A DNA stretch of 64,000 nt from CAXMQZ01 sp963707075 (lineage in GTDB: Bacteria > Acidobacteriota > Thermoanaerobaculia > Multivoradales > JAHEKO01): the NCBI GenBank assembly GCA_963707075.1, contig CAVPOX010000001.1, forward strand, positions 248,001-312,000, given 5' to 3'. The notes under the pieces were generated by a model. The model ran no database searches. It was not told the DNA's origin and saw only the letters and a program-made list of their open reading frames with translations. Below, one piece after another: positions 26,613 to 36,202 of this stretch. The position numbers and the translations under genes are program-made. Numbering within the stretch: position 1 is the stretch's first letter; the number at the start of each line of letters is the position of its first letter.

Positions 26613-28889
26613 ATGCGAGACATCTGGAAGTTCCTCAAGATCTCGGTTCTCGTGGTGGTGGTGCTGGTAGCGCTCGGCGTCGCGCTGGTGGCTGGCTGGG
26701 CCTACTTCCAGCTAAAGCCCAGGGACATCATTGCCGCGCGGGATCAGTGGAAGACGGGGATGAGCGCTGAGGAGCTCGACCAGGTGGCGCTCGATCTGGT
26801 CGCCAGGATGACCCTGAAGGAGAAGCTCGATCAGATGGTCGGGTCAGGAATGGCTCCCATGATCGTGTCGTCGATCGTCCGGCACACCGCTGCACCGGTC
26901 TATTCGGGTGAGAATCAGCGCTTGGGGATCCCACCTGTCGCCTTCACAGACGGCCCGCGTGGCGTCATCTCGGGCAACTCCACGGCGTTTCCAGTCTCCA
27001 TGGCGCGAGCCGCTACTTGGGATATCGACCTCGAACGCCGCGTTGGCGATGTGATCGGCAAGGAGGCGCGGGCCCAGGGAGCCAATTACTGGGGCGGTCT
27101 CTGCATCAATCTGGTGCGTCACCCTTCGATGGGTCGGGCCGAAGAGACCTATGGCGAGGATCCCTGGCTGATGGGGGAGATGGCCGTTGCCGTCATGGAG
27201 GGCGTCCAGAGTCACAACGTGATGGCCTGTGCCAAGCACTATGCCCTCAACAACCAGGAGACCGCACGGTTCAAGAACGATATCCAGATCGACGAGCGGA
27301 CCTTACGAGAGGTCTATCTGCCGCATTTTCGCAAGGTCGTCGAGCACGGCGTGGCATCGATCATGAGCGCCTACAACAAGGTGCGGGGTGAGTGGTGTGG
27401 GGAAAACCGTTATCTCCTGACGGACATCCTGCGTGAAGACTGGGGCTTTGCGGGCTTTGTCACTTCGGACTGGTTCTGGGGTCTCTACGACGGTGCCAAG
27501 GGGGTGCGCGCCGGCCTCGACATCGAGATGCCAAGACCGAGGTTCTACGGGGAAAACCTGAAACAGTTGATTGAAGACGGCGCGGTGGCCGAGAGCGAGA
27601 TCGACCGGAGTGTCCGCCGAATCGTGCGCACCAAACTCGATTTTCTGACGCGTGAAGACCCGATGGAATACACCCTGGACCTTGCAGCCGCTCCCCAGCA
27701 CGTCGCGCTGGCGCGCGAGGTGGCCGAGAAGGGAATGGTCCTGCTGAAGAACGAGGATGGTTCTCTGCCCCTGGACAGCGCGGCCACGAAGACCATTGCG
27801 GTCGTCGGTTATCTGGCGGACGATGAGAACACCGGCGATCGTGGCAGCAGCAAGGTTACCCCGCCTTATCGAACCTCGTCCCTGAGGGGAGTTCGAGAGT
27901 ACGTGGGAGAGGGTGCGACGGTCCTGCATGCGGATGGATCCGATCTGGAAGAGGTCGCTCGTCTGGCAGAGGCGGCGGATGTGGTACTGATCGTTGCCGG
28001 TTCCCACCACGACGAGGTGGGGGAGTACATCAGCGATGAGGAAGGACTGCGGCCGAGCAGCCCCGAAGAGAAGAGGCCGGTCGTGATCGATGGGCCCCTG
28101 CTGGACGAACCTATCGTCATGTCTGGAGGGGATCGGGTACCGCTATCGCTGAAGGAGAGAGATCGTTCGGTGATCGAGGCGGCCTGCGCGGCAAATAGCC
28201 GCTGCATCGTGGCCCTGGTCGGGGGCAGCGTCTTCACCATGGAGGAATGGAAAGAGGAGGCAGGGGCCATCGTCATGGCGTGGTACTTCGGGATGGAGGG
28301 CGGCAACGCACTGGCGCGTATTCTCTTTGGCGAGGTCAATCCGAGCGGCAAGATGCCCCTGACCACCCCCATCGACGAATCGCAGTTGATGTCCTTCGAC
28401 GAGTTCGCCGACACCACTCAGGTCGGTCCCTACCATGGCTATACGTTGATCGACCGGGAGGGCTATGAGCCGACTTTTCCGTTCGGCTACGGTCTGAGCT
28501 ATACGACCTATGAATACGCCAATCTGGTGGTGAAGACGCCAGTGGTCGCTGCCGGCGAGACCCTGAAGGTGACGGTGGATGTGACCAACACCGGATCGAT
28601 GACTGGCGAGGAGATTGTCCAGCTGTATGTCGGCTTCGAGAGCTCCAGGGTTGAGCGGCCCGTCAAGCTGTTGCGTGCGTTCGACAGAGTTGCCCTGACA
28701 CCGGGTGAGACCAGGACCGTGCCGATGTTCGTCGAGGTCGAGGATCTGGCCTGGTTCGATCCCGAGCGCATGGTCTGGAGGATCGAGCCGATGGTCTACG
28801 CGGTTCTGGTGGGTTCGTCGTCGAGCGCTGACGATCTCCTGGTGGCCAGCTTCGCCGTGGAAGCAGGGGACTCGGTCGACTCGTATTGA
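26613..28889 (+). CDS. membrane-anchored GH3 beta-glucosidase-like enzyme
   Basis: 758 residues with an N-terminal membrane anchor (LVVVVLVALGVALVAGW). The GH3 barrel shows FTDGPRGV, CAKHYALNNQETAR and the nucleophile segment GFVTSDWFWG (Asp286). The (alpha/beta)6 sandwich domain follows, then a C-terminal FnIII-like domain (FPFGYGLSYTTYEY, then VTVDVTNTGSMTGEEIVQLYV). It probably releases terminal beta-linked sugars from oligosaccharides at the outer face of the inner membrane. It is the last gene of a four-gene run and converges on kinase 1 with a 5-nt gap. Confidence 0.93.
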   Translation: MRDIWKFLKISVLVVVVLVALGVALVAGWAYFQLKPRDIIAARDQWKTGMSAEELDQVALDLVARMTLKEKLDQMVGSGMAPMIVSSIVRHTAAPVYSGENQRLGIPPVAFTDGPRGVISGNSTAFPVSMARAATWDIDLERRVGDVIGKEARAQGANYWGGLCINLVRHPSMGRAEETYGEDPWLMGEMAVAVMEGVQSHNVMACAKHYALNNQETARFKNDIQIDERTLREVYLPHFRKVVEHGVASIMSAYNKVRGEWCGENRYLLTDILREDWGFAGFVTSDWFWGLYDGAKGVRAGLDIEMPRPRFYGENLKQLIEDGAVAESEIDRSVRRIVRTKLDFLTREDPMEYTLDLAAAPQHVALAREVAEKGMVLLKNEDGSLPLDSAATKTIAVVGYLADDENTGDRGSSKVTPPYRTSSLRGVREYVGEGATVLHADGSDLEEVARLAEAADVVLIVAGSHHDEVGEYISDEEGLRPSSPEEKRPVVIDGPLLDEPIVMSGGDRVPLSLKERDRSVIEAACAANSRCIVALVGGSVFTMEEWKEEAGAIVMAWYFGMEGGNALARILFGEVNPSGKMPLTTPIDESQLMSFDEFADTTQVGPYHGYTLIDREGYEPTFPFGYGLSYTTYEYANLVVKTPVVAAGETLKVTVDVTNTGSMTGEEIVQLYVGFESSRVERPVKLLRAFDRVALTPGETRTVPMFVEVEDLAWFDPERMVWRIEPMVYAVLVGSSSSADDLLVASFAVEAGDSVDSY

Positions 28890-28894
28890 GTTGC

Positions 28895-31594
28895 CTATGG
28901 GAGGGCGCGGAGAGCTGCCTCCAGGGTTGCCGCCTGCTGCGTGACTCCCTGTTCTCGGTAGAACTCGGACGCTGCGACCAGACACTCGCGGCGGTACTCC
29001 GGGAAGCTTGTGGACTCGAGAAGCGGTCCGGTGGCGCGGTCGAAGTAGGTCGTCGCCTCTTCTGACTTGCCCTGCGCTCTCAAAGATCGGCCCAGTCGGC
29101 AGTTGGCCAGGGCTGTGATGACATGGCCCTCGGGTAGCGCCACTTCGAGTATGTCGAGAGCCTCCCTGGCAGTCGTCTCGGCTGCCTCTGGCCGATTCTG
29201 CGCCAGATGGATGTTCGAGAGTGAAAGCAGTGGTGTTGCCCGTTTGAAATCGTTCGCCGGCAAGGTCTCGCGAAAGATCTGTGCGGTGCGCTCGAAAGCG
29301 GCGATCGCTTCGTCGGTGCGCCCAAGCAACTCCAGAGCCTTGGAGTAGTTTTGCAGGTACCGACCGACCGCCGGATGGCTTTCGCCGAGAGTCCTCTCAC
29401 CAATCTCCACTGCTCGACCGGCCAACTCGGCGGCACTTGCCGGGTCGCGATGGAGTTGCATACGCGCGAGATTGCTCATTGTCGAGAGCGTGTTGCCGTG
29501 CTCCGGGCCGAGGGTGCGGCTCAACAGATCGATCGCTTCCTGAAAGTAGACCTCGGCCTCATCGAACCGCTCTAGGGAGGCGAGCGTGCTGGCGAGTGTG
29601 CCGCGGGCGAAGGCTGCAGCGGCAGTGGACTCTCCACGCACCTTGTCCGTCAGTTCGACAGTGCGTCTGGCGTTCCGTTCGGCTTCTTCCAGTTTGCCAT
29701 TCGATCGCTGGCTGTCCGCGACGGAGCGCAAGGCGTCGACAAGCTCGCGGTCCAGATCATTGGCTTCGGCCAACTCGACCGCGGCGAGGAAGTGGCTTTC
29801 CGCCTCATGGGTTTGGGAGGTGTTGAGGTAGTTGCGGCCGATCCGAATATGGGCGTCGGCAACCTCGGCGGGATCGATCGGCTTCGCAGCCTGTGCCAAC
29901 TCGAGGCGTCGGCGGTGCAGGTCGCCGGCACGCGCATACTCGCCGCGTACTCCGTGAAGTCTGGCCAGCCAGCCCATGCTGTCGCGTGCGGGCCGCGAGG
30001 TCTCACCGTAGATCTCCTGGTTCAGGGCCAGTGCCTCCTTGCTCAACGGAAGCGCCTTGTCGAGTCTGTCCAGATCCTGGAGGACGGTAGCGATGGCCGA
30101 GAGGATTGAAGCCCGCACCTCGGGCTGATCCTGTAGGGATGTCTGGAGGCGTTCGACCCCCAGGTCGAGTGCTTCGATCACCGTGATCTCCCTGCCGATG
30201 TCCTGGTCGGCCGGTCGGTAGGGGTTGGCGCTGGAAAAGAGATCGACCAGAAACTTCTGGACTTCCTCTGCCCGATCGGCTTCGAGTCTGGCCGTGTTGC
30301 GCTCGTCTTCGAGTTGGCTGGTGTAACGCACAAGGGTGGCGGCATAGATGGCGAGAAAGATCAGGGCTGCCACGGCAACTGGAACCACCCAGGCCCGACG
30401 GCGCAGGAACTTGCGGGTCCGGTAGGCAAGGGTCGCGGGTCTGGCCGAGATCGGGCGACCGTCGAGAAAACGACGGATGTCGGCCGCGAGATTCTCGACC
30501 GAGGCATAGCGGTGCTCGGGTTCCAGGCTCAGTGCTTTGCCGATGATCGTGTCGAGATCGCCGCGGAGGGTACGATGCAGCTGCTTCGGTGATGTGGATC
30601 GGGTATGGGCAGCGCTCTCGGGATCCTCCGCGCTAGCCACTGCGGTGCTGGGCCGTGGCATCTCGCGTTGATCGGCAAGCTCCTTGAGCCGGGCTACCGA
30701 TTCTCCCGTCGCCTGATAGGGCCGCTGGCCAGTCAGGAGGAGAAAGAGAAGAACCCCCAGTTGGTAGACATCGGTCGAGGTCGTGATGGGATCGCCACGC
30801 AACTGTTCCGGGCTCGCGTGATCAGGCGTCAGCAGGTAGTGGCCGGTTTTCGTGCGATCGGCACCCTCGTCGGCGTCGAGCAGTTTGGCAATGCCGAAAT
30901 CGAGTAGCTTGACATGGCCTTCCGGGGTCACCAGTATGTTCGACGGCTTCAGATCACGGTGCACGATCAGATTGGTATGGGCCGTCTTCACAGCCTCGGC
31001 GACTTGCAGGATCAGCACCAGTCGCTCGCGTATCGTCAGGCGATGGTGATCGCAGTAATCTGTGATCGACTCTCCATCGACAAACTCCATGACCAGATAC
31101 GGTTGCCCGTCCTCTGTCGCGCCACCATCGACGAGTTGAGCGATTCCCGGATGGTTGAGCGAGGCCAGGATGCGGCGCTCGGTCACGAACCTGCGCAACA
31201 CATCCTCGGTGTCTACACCATGCCGGAGGATCTTGAGTGCCACCCGTTTGCGAAACTCGTCGCCCTCGTATTCGGCGAGATAGACCGTTCCCATGCCGCC
31301 CCGGCCCAACTCACGGATCAGGGTGTAGCCTCCGATTTCCTGCCGCGTCTCCGAGCGGCTGGCGAGGTCTTCGATGAACGCTGTCGGTGTGGCTACCGAG
31401 GGTGCTTCGAGGCGGCCCGCAGAGCCTGCTTCGGTGCGCAAGAGGCGTGAGACCTGGTCGATCAAGTCCTGGTCGCCAGCGCTCTCCAGTTCAAGGAAGG
31501 CCAGGCGCTCCGCAGCTGGCAGATCCAGAGAAGCGGCGAAGAGGCGATCGATTTCCTGCCACCGATCCCAGATCGGATCGTCAGTCGCGGTCAC
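28895..31594 (-). CDS. serine/threonine protein kinase with TPR tail (kinase 1)
   Basis: 899 residues from the GTG at 31594, which overlaps the sigma factor stop (GTGA). The kinase domain covers about residues 85-350: ELGRGGMGTVYLAEYEG, catalytic loop IVHRDLKPSNIL, metal loop LLDFGIAK, then ASPEQL. A membrane helix follows (VVPVAVAALIFLAIYAATLV, about residue 415). The C-terminal 450 residues are TPR repeats. This is the standard Hanks-type kinase plus TPR layout of Acidobacteriota. Coupling to an ECF sigma gene suggests the two share one signalling path. Confidence 0.93.
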   Translation of the reverse strand: MTATDDPIWDRWQEIDRLFAASLDLPAAERLAFLELESAGDQDLIDQVSRLLRTEAGSAGRLEAPSVATPTAFIEDLASRSETRQEIGGYTLIRELGRGGMGTVYLAEYEGDEFRKRVALKILRHGVDTEDVLRRFVTERRILASLNHPGIAQLVDGGATEDGQPYLVMEFVDGESITDYCDHHRLTIRERLVLILQVAEAVKTAHTNLIVHRDLKPSNILVTPEGHVKLLDFGIAKLLDADEGADRTKTGHYLLTPDHASPEQLRGDPITTSTDVYQLGVLLFLLLTGQRPYQATGESVARLKELADQREMPRPSTAVASAEDPESAAHTRSTSPKQLHRTLRGDLDTIIGKALSLEPEHRYASVENLAADIRRFLDGRPISARPATLAYRTRKFLRRRAWVVPVAVAALIFLAIYAATLVRYTSQLEDERNTARLEADRAEEVQKFLVDLFSSANPYRPADQDIGREITVIEALDLGVERLQTSLQDQPEVRASILSAIATVLQDLDRLDKALPLSKEALALNQEIYGETSRPARDSMGWLARLHGVRGEYARAGDLHRRRLELAQAAKPIDPAEVADAHIRIGRNYLNTSQTHEAESHFLAAVELAEANDLDRELVDALRSVADSQRSNGKLEEAERNARRTVELTDKVRGESTAAAAFARGTLASTLASLERFDEAEVYFQEAIDLLSRTLGPEHGNTLSTMSNLARMQLHRDPASAAELAGRAVEIGERTLGESHPAVGRYLQNYSKALELLGRTDEAIAAFERTAQIFRETLPANDFKRATPLLSLSNIHLAQNRPEAAETTAREALDILEVALPEGHVITALANCRLGRSLRAQGKSEEATTYFDRATGPLLESTSFPEYRRECLVAASEFYREQGVTQQAATLEAALRALP

Positions 31595-32202
31595 GGGGTG
31601 GATGCCTCGGAGGGTTCGTCCGGGGAGAGTACCGTCAGAAGGTAGACGCGGGCGCGCCGCCACTCCCTTTCGACGGTTCGGGCCGACACACCGATCGCCT
31701 CGGCAATCTCCGAGTGGGGCATACCGCCGTAGAATCGGCATTCGACGATACGAGCCATCCGTTCGTCGCGCGCCTCCAGTTTCTGCAAAGCTTGATCGAG
31801 GGAAAGCAGCTCCACGACTCGGGCATCGGCGCCGGCTCTTGCCTCGTCCAGAACGACATGAACCTCACCCCCGCCGCGGCGCGCCGCTCCACGACGTCGG
31901 GCATAGTCGATGAGCAGGTGGCGCATCACTTTCGATACCAGGGCGAAGAATTGCGAGCGTCCCTGCCAGACCGGTCCGGTGCGTCTCGAGAGCTCGACAT
32001 AGGCCTCATGCACGAGCGCGGTCGTGGTGAGCGTGTGGTCGTCGCGCTCGAGAGCCAGATGCCGGCGGGCGATGAGGCGCAGATCCTCGTAGAGAAGCTC
32101 CACAACGCGGTCGAAGGCACCGCGGTCACCGGCGGTCCACCGGCGGACCAATTCTGGTAGCTCATCTGGGTCAAGCACGTTCTGAGGGCATTCTACAATC
32201 AA
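31591..32202 (-). CDS. ECF-like sigma factor, Acidobacteria/Planctomycetes subtype
   Basis: About 203 residues. Region 2 is seen in LYEDLRLIARRHL and FFALVSKVMRHLLIDYARRR, region 4 in YGGMPHSEIAEAIGVSARTVEREWRRAR. The TTALVHEAYVELSR segment marks the TIGR02999-like group that is often encoded beside Ser/Thr kinases. The start is uncertain: TTG at 32202 has GAGGG directly before it, and GTG at 32178 has no ribosome site. It is translationally coupled to kinase 1. Confidence 0.88.
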   Translation of the reverse strand: MIVECPQNVLDPDELPELVRRWTAGDRGAFDRVVELLYEDLRLIARRHLALERDDHTLTTTALVHEAYVELSRRTGPVWQGRSQFFALVSKVMRHLLIDYARRRGAARRGGGEVHVVLDEARAGADARVVELLSLDQALQKLEARDERMARIVECRFYGGMPHSEIAEAIGVSARTVEREWRRARVYLLTVLSPDEPSEASTP

Positions 32203-32239
32203 CCCTCAGCGTTGGACTGTCAGGGCATCTGGGTAACGC

Positions 32240-33622
32240 TCAATCGACCCACTCCCATCGCCAGAGATTGCCCGTACCCCCGGTGTCGTACCACTCGAAG
32301 TCTTCACACATGATGCAGTATTCGACATCGCGGCCGATGATGAAATTGGAGTTGATGTTGTTGGGTGGCGGTTGACCGTCCCAGGTCAAGCTGCGCCAGG
32401 TCGTGGCAAGCCGTCCGTACCAGCCGTGAGCTCCCGGAAGCGTCTGATTGTTGTTGTTGTCCCAGACGTTGAGCTGAAACTGCTGGCCGTCGAACTCGTC
32501 CGGGCCGGTGACAATGCGAGCTTCGATACTGTCACCCAGATCGGCGCCACTCGCCTCGACGCTTTGCCAGACCACCAGGAACCCTTTGGGACCGAAGTCG
32601 GCGACCCGCGGAACCTCCTGCGCACCAGATGTCAGTGTGTTGACTCGAAAATCTGGCCCGAGCGGATTGAGGTCGGCATCGAACAGCCGGGCGTGAATCT
32701 CCTTGCCGGTGTCGATGGGGTCGGCATCGGACCAGACCACAGCGAGTCTCCCGTCCCAGCCGATCGCGGCGTCATTGTCGTATCGGCTTACTGCGGCGGA
32801 GGTACTTATCTGGAAATCGTTGCCGATCGGTCCTCCGGCAGCGTTGAAGCGTCTTCCCCAGACCTGCTTGTCGACGGTCCAGGTTGTCAAGAAACCCCCG
32901 TCGTTTAGCTCGGCGACAGAGGCGTAGTTCTGGCTCCCCGAATCGGTCGAATTGACCTGGAACTGAGCACCCGGCACGCCAGCGGCGCTGATCAGGCAGC
33001 CCTGGATGCTGGTGCCGGTGTCGGAGCCGGCCGAGTTGTTACTGGCCCACACGACGGCATAGCCGCCGGCTGCACCACCGGCGGCGCGCAGGGCGGCCAC
33101 ATCGGCAGAGGCATCGGTGGCGATATTGGTCAGCACGGTACTGACCCTCTGCTCAGGCCCAGCCGGGGTACCGTCGGGGTTGTAAAGCCGACTGCGGACG
33201 ACGACCCTTTCGGCAGGTCCATTCTCCCAGCTCTGCCAGATGACGAGAAATGTCCCGTTGGTGGAGACTGCGACTCGGGCGTGTCTCTGGATGTCATCAG
33301 TGGTGGTATTGACCTGTTTCGGGTCCTCCAGGGGATTCCCTTCGGCATCGAACCGCCGCAGGATGATCTCCCCCGCTGCGGATCCGCCGATGCCCCCTTC
33401 GCTCCACACGTGCACCCGCATCCCAGAGTTGGCGACCCCGACGTCGGGATAGCTCCGGCTGCTGCCTACTTGGACAGCCTCGGGCCCATCGACCCATATT
33501 TCGTCACTGATATCGTCCTCGGCAGGGACGGCGTATGCCGATCTCGGGCTCGCGGTCAGAACTGCGGCCCCGATCACTAGCAAGGCGATGACTGTACAAC
33601 TCCGACTGACTGAAGAATCCAT
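32240..33622 (-). CDS. secreted beta-propeller-like repeat protein
   Basis: 460 residues from the ATG at 33622 (GGAGG 8 nt upstream) with a signal peptide ending SAYAVPAED. The body repeats a pattern of about 50-60 residues built on an 'LVIWQSW', 'YAVVWAS', 'FLTTWTVD', 'LAVVWSD' or 'FLVVWQS' strand, followed by an Arg-Leu-Phe/Tyr-Asn/Asp segment (RLYNPDG, RLFDADL). It ends in CIMCEDFEWYDTGGTGNLWRW. The last stretch resembles tails of exported proteins in this phylum. No enzyme motif is seen. Confidence 0.65.
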   Translation of the reverse strand: MDSSVSRSCTVIALLVIGAAVLTASPRSAYAVPAEDDISDEIWVDGPEAVQVGSSRSYPDVGVANSGMRVHVWSEGGIGGSAAGEIILRRFDAEGNPLEDPKQVNTTTDDIQRHARVAVSTNGTFLVIWQSWENGPAERVVVRSRLYNPDGTPAGPEQRVSTVLTNIATDASADVAALRAAGGAAGGYAVVWASNNSAGSDTGTSIQGCLISAAGVPGAQFQVNSTDSGSQNYASVAELNDGGFLTTWTVDKQVWGRRFNAAGGPIGNDFQISTSAAVSRYDNDAAIGWDGRLAVVWSDADPIDTGKEIHARLFDADLNPLGPDFRVNTLTSGAQEVPRVADFGPKGFLVVWQSVEASGADLGDSIEARIVTGPDEFDGQQFQLNVWDNNNNQTLPGAHGWYGRLATTWRSLTWDGQPPPNNINSNFIIGRDVEYCIMCEDFEWYDTGGTGNLWRWEWVD

Positions 33623-33736
33623 CTTCCGCACCTCCAGTACCTTCTTGTGAAGATCGTTGCTGTCTTGTAAAGCGCATTTCGGCGGAAAAACCGACATGGG
33701 CTCTGAAGTTTTGTCGGGAGATGTGTGTCGACAGGG

Positions 33737-33764
33737 TTGCTTAATGATAACGTGATCTCATAAT
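33737..33764 (+). promoter_or_regulatory. probable promoter of the zinc-importer operon
   Basis: TTGCTT (33737-33742) and CATAAT (33759-33764) are separated by 16 nt and lie 23 nt before the znuA-like ATG. The -10 matches consensus at five of six positions; the -35 is weak. Confidence 0.4.
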
Positions 33765-33765
33765 C
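33746..33765 (+). promoter_or_regulatory. imperfect dyad, candidate Zur operator
   Basis: GATAACGTGATCTCATAATC is a 20-nt dyad with 7 of 10 base pairs matching around a central GATC. It overlaps the spacer and -10 of the candidate promoter. A Zur-type repressor is encoded at the end of the same operon, so zinc-dependent repression is plausible. Confidence 0.4.
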
Positions 33766-33787
33766 GTGAGACAATGCGGCTGTCCCG

Positions 33788-34630
33788 ATGATCACGCGAG
33801 TCCTTTTGTCAGCACTTCTGTCGATCCTGGTGTTTGTCGGTAACGGGTGGGCAAACCCCAGAATCGAGGTTGTCGTCAGTGTCGAGCCGCAGCGCTGGCT
33901 GGTGGAGGCGATCGGCGGCGAGTGGGTAGCCGTGGGTGTTCTGGTCCAGCCCGGCGAGAGCCCCGCGACTTACATGCCGACCGATGCGCAGGTCACCGGT
34001 CTGATGCGATCGGCTGTGTATTTTCGCATCGGAGTCCCCTTCGAGAATGGCGCCTGGTTCGATGCGGTCGCCAAATCGGGCCGAATCTCGATGGTAGATC
34101 TGCGCCAGGATATCGAGCTGCGGGGGAACGATCCTCATATCTGGCTCAGCCCGCGTCTGCTCTCGATTCAAGCGCGAACCGTGGCTGAAGCGATCTCACG
34201 AGTGGACCCGAATCATCGGGCAGACTATCGTGCCAACCTCGAGGCCTTGCAGGCACAGTTGGCGAGCCTGGATACCAGACTCCGTCTGCAGCTCGAGCCT
34301 TTTTCGGGCAGGAAATTCTTCGTCTTTCACCCTTCCTGGGGGTACTTCGCGAATGACTACGGGCTCGAACAGGTGGCGATCGAGAGCGGTGGCCGAGAGC
34401 CCAGCGACAGTGAGCTCACGGCTTTGCAGAGACAGGCGAGGCAAGCGAGCACGACAACCGTCTTTGTCCAGCCGCAGATCCAGGGGCGTGGCGCGAGGGC
34501 ATTTGCGGCGGCCATTGGAGCGCGCCTCGAGATCCTCGATCCTCTGGCTGCCGATGTAGATCTGAACCTGCGCCGCACTGCGGACAAACTGGTGCAGGCC
34601 TTCTCGGAGGAAGAGCACGGTGAGCACTGA
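33788..34630 (+). CDS. metal ABC transporter substrate-binding protein, ZnuA-like
   Basis: 280 residues with a signal peptide ending GNGWANPRIE. Cluster A-I fold features include VSVEPQRWLVEAIGG, DPHIWLSP (metal His) and FHPSWGYFANDYGL (metal His). The first metal His of ZnuA-type proteins, expected in the PH(T/S)YEPTP motif, is replaced by Ala (PGESPATYMPTD), and the His-rich loop is absent. It would deliver zinc or a similar metal to the permease. It overlaps the ATPase gene by 11 nt. Confidence 0.88.
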   Translation: MITRVLLSALLSILVFVGNGWANPRIEVVVSVEPQRWLVEAIGGEWVAVGVLVQPGESPATYMPTDAQVTGLMRSAVYFRIGVPFENGAWFDAVAKSGRISMVDLRQDIELRGNDPHIWLSPRLLSIQARTVAEAISRVDPNHRADYRANLEALQAQLASLDTRLRLQLEPFSGRKFFVFHPSWGYFANDYGLEQVAIESGGREPSDSELTALQRQARQASTTTVFVQPQIQGRGARAFAAAIGARLEILDPLAADVDLNLRRTADKLVQAFSEEEHGEH

Positions 34631-35336
34631 TCCGGTCGCGGCGGTAAACGGGGTGACATTCTCGTACCCGTCATCACCTCCGGTTTTGCAGGACGTCGAT
34701 CTCGAGATCCAGCCGTTGGATTTTTTGGGCCTGATCGGTCCCAACGGTGGCGGCAAGACGACCTTGCTGAAGATCCTTCTTGGTTTACTGGAGCCGCAAC
34801 GGGGCTCGGTGACCGTTCTGGGGCAGCGGCCTCGCGAGGTGAGCCCGAAAGTCGGGTATGTGCCTCAGCACACGCGGATCGATCTGGCGGTACCGGCCGA
34901 AGTTCTGGATGTGGTGCTCATGGGACGCTTGGCCAGGACGTCGTGGGGCCCCCGCTTTCGCAGAGCCGATGTGGCGGCGGCGCTGCGTGCCCTGGAGGTG
35001 ACGGGAGCGGCCGACCTTGGCGGCAGAAGGTTCGGCGAGCTGTCGGGAGGCCAGCGGCAGCGCATCCTGATCGCGCGGGCATTGGCGGCTGATGCCGAGC
35101 TTCTCTTGCTGGATGAGCCGACGACCGGGGTCGATCTCCACCGTGAACGAGCGCTGTTCGAGCTCCTGCGTCGGCTCAATCAGCGACTCCCCATTGTGCT
35201 GGTCAGCCACGACGTGGCACTGGTTTCCTCTCATCTCAAGCGCGCGGCCTGGGTCAATCGGCGGGTGACCTGCTATCCGGCGAGTGAGCTGTCGCCCGAA
35301 GTCATCGAGAACCTCTACCATGGAGCAGGGGGTTGA
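34620..35336 (+). CDS. znuC: metal ABC transporter ATP-binding protein, ZnuC-like
   Basis: 238 residues from a GTG with GGAGG 9 nt upstream, inside the end of the binding-protein gene. Walker A GPNGGGKTT, signature LSGGQRQR, Walker B LLLLDEPTTGVD and switch His in LVSHDVALV are all intact. It drives import of the metal delivered by the upstream binding protein. The permease start overlaps its stop. Confidence 0.93.
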   Translation: MSTDPVAAVNGVTFSYPSSPPVLQDVDLEIQPLDFLGLIGPNGGGKTTLLKILLGLLEPQRGSVTVLGQRPREVSPKVGYVPQHTRIDLAVPAEVLDVVLMGRLARTSWGPRFRRADVAAALRALEVTGAADLGGRRFGELSGGQRQRILIARALAADAELLLLDEPTTGVDLHRERALFELLRRLNQRLPIVLVSHDVALVSSHLKRAAWVNRRVTCYPASELSPEVIENLYHGAGG

Positions 35337-36202
35337 CCAGCTTCTTCCAGGACCTGGGATCCAACCCATTCCTGATGACCGGGCTTTTGGCCGGTCTTCT
35401 CGCCAGCGTTGCCTGCGGTGTCATGGGCCCTTATGTCATCACCCGCCGCATCGTCTTTCTCGCCGGAGCCATCGCTCACATCGCGATCGGCGGCGTGGGG
35501 GCGACGATCTATTTGAGCCACCGCTATCCGGAGATCCTGGAGGGGCTCAGTCCCTTGGTCGGCGCCGCGATCGTCTCCGTGCTCGCGGCGGTGATTCTCG
35601 CCATCCTCCACCAGAAGGTTCACGAGCGACTGGATACGATCGTCGGGGCCCTTTGGGCTGTCGGCATGGCTAGTGGACTGCTGCTGATCAAGTTGACTCC
35701 GGGCTATCACACAGAGTTGATGAGCTACCTTTTTGGCAACATCGCTTTTGTCGGTTGGGACGCGATTCGGCTGATGATTGGCCTCGATCTGATCATCGTG
35801 GTGGTGGCGGTCCTCTGGCACAAGCGATTTCTCGCGCTGTGCCTGGATGAGGAGCAGGCTGAGCTGCAGGGCATCTCGGTCCTGGCAACCGAGATTGTTC
35901 TGCTCGTCACGGTAGCCTTGACCGTCATGGTGCTGACTCAGGTCGTGGGGTTGATCCTGGTCATCGCTCTGCTGAGCTTGCCTGCGGCCGCGGTGGCCCA
36001 ACGGGTCTCGCGGATGACCCTGCTGATCGGCTACTCAGTGGCCCTGGCCGCGGTCTTGACAACGGTGCCGCGAGTTGTGGTCTATGGCACGCGCATCAGC
36101 CCGGAGGCGGCCATCGTGCTGGCGGCCGCAGGCGTCTATCTCGTGGCACTGATCTGGCGCAAGTGGAGGCGTGGAGATGGAGCGACAAACGCAACAACGT
36201 GA
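35333..36202 (+). CDS. znuB: metal ABC transporter permease, ZnuB-like
   Basis: 289 residues with about eight membrane segments, in the ABC-3 family (MTGLLAGLLASVACGVMGPYV, then SLPAAAVAQRVSRM). The likely start is TTG at 35333, overlapping the ATPase stop; ATG at 35375 is the alternative. It forms the membrane channel of the importer. Confidence 0.9.
   Translation: MTSFFQDLGSNPFLMTGLLAGLLASVACGVMGPYVITRRIVFLAGAIAHIAIGGVGATIYLSHRYPEILEGLSPLVGAAIVSVLAAVILAILHQKVHERLDTIVGALWAVGMASGLLLIKLTPGYHTELMSYLFGNIAFVGWDAIRLMIGLDLIIVVVAVLWHKRFLALCLDEEQAELQGISVLATEIVLLVTVALTVMVLTQVVGLILVIALLSLPAAAVAQRVSRMTLLIGYSVALAAVLTTVPRVVVYGTRISPEAAIVLAAAGVYLVALIWRKWRRGDGATNATT

Noticed and set aside
31594..31741. Longer N-terminus for kinase 1
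   Set aside because: It would run antisense-free but inside the sigma factor's region 4 in another frame; the GTGA-coupled start is more likely.
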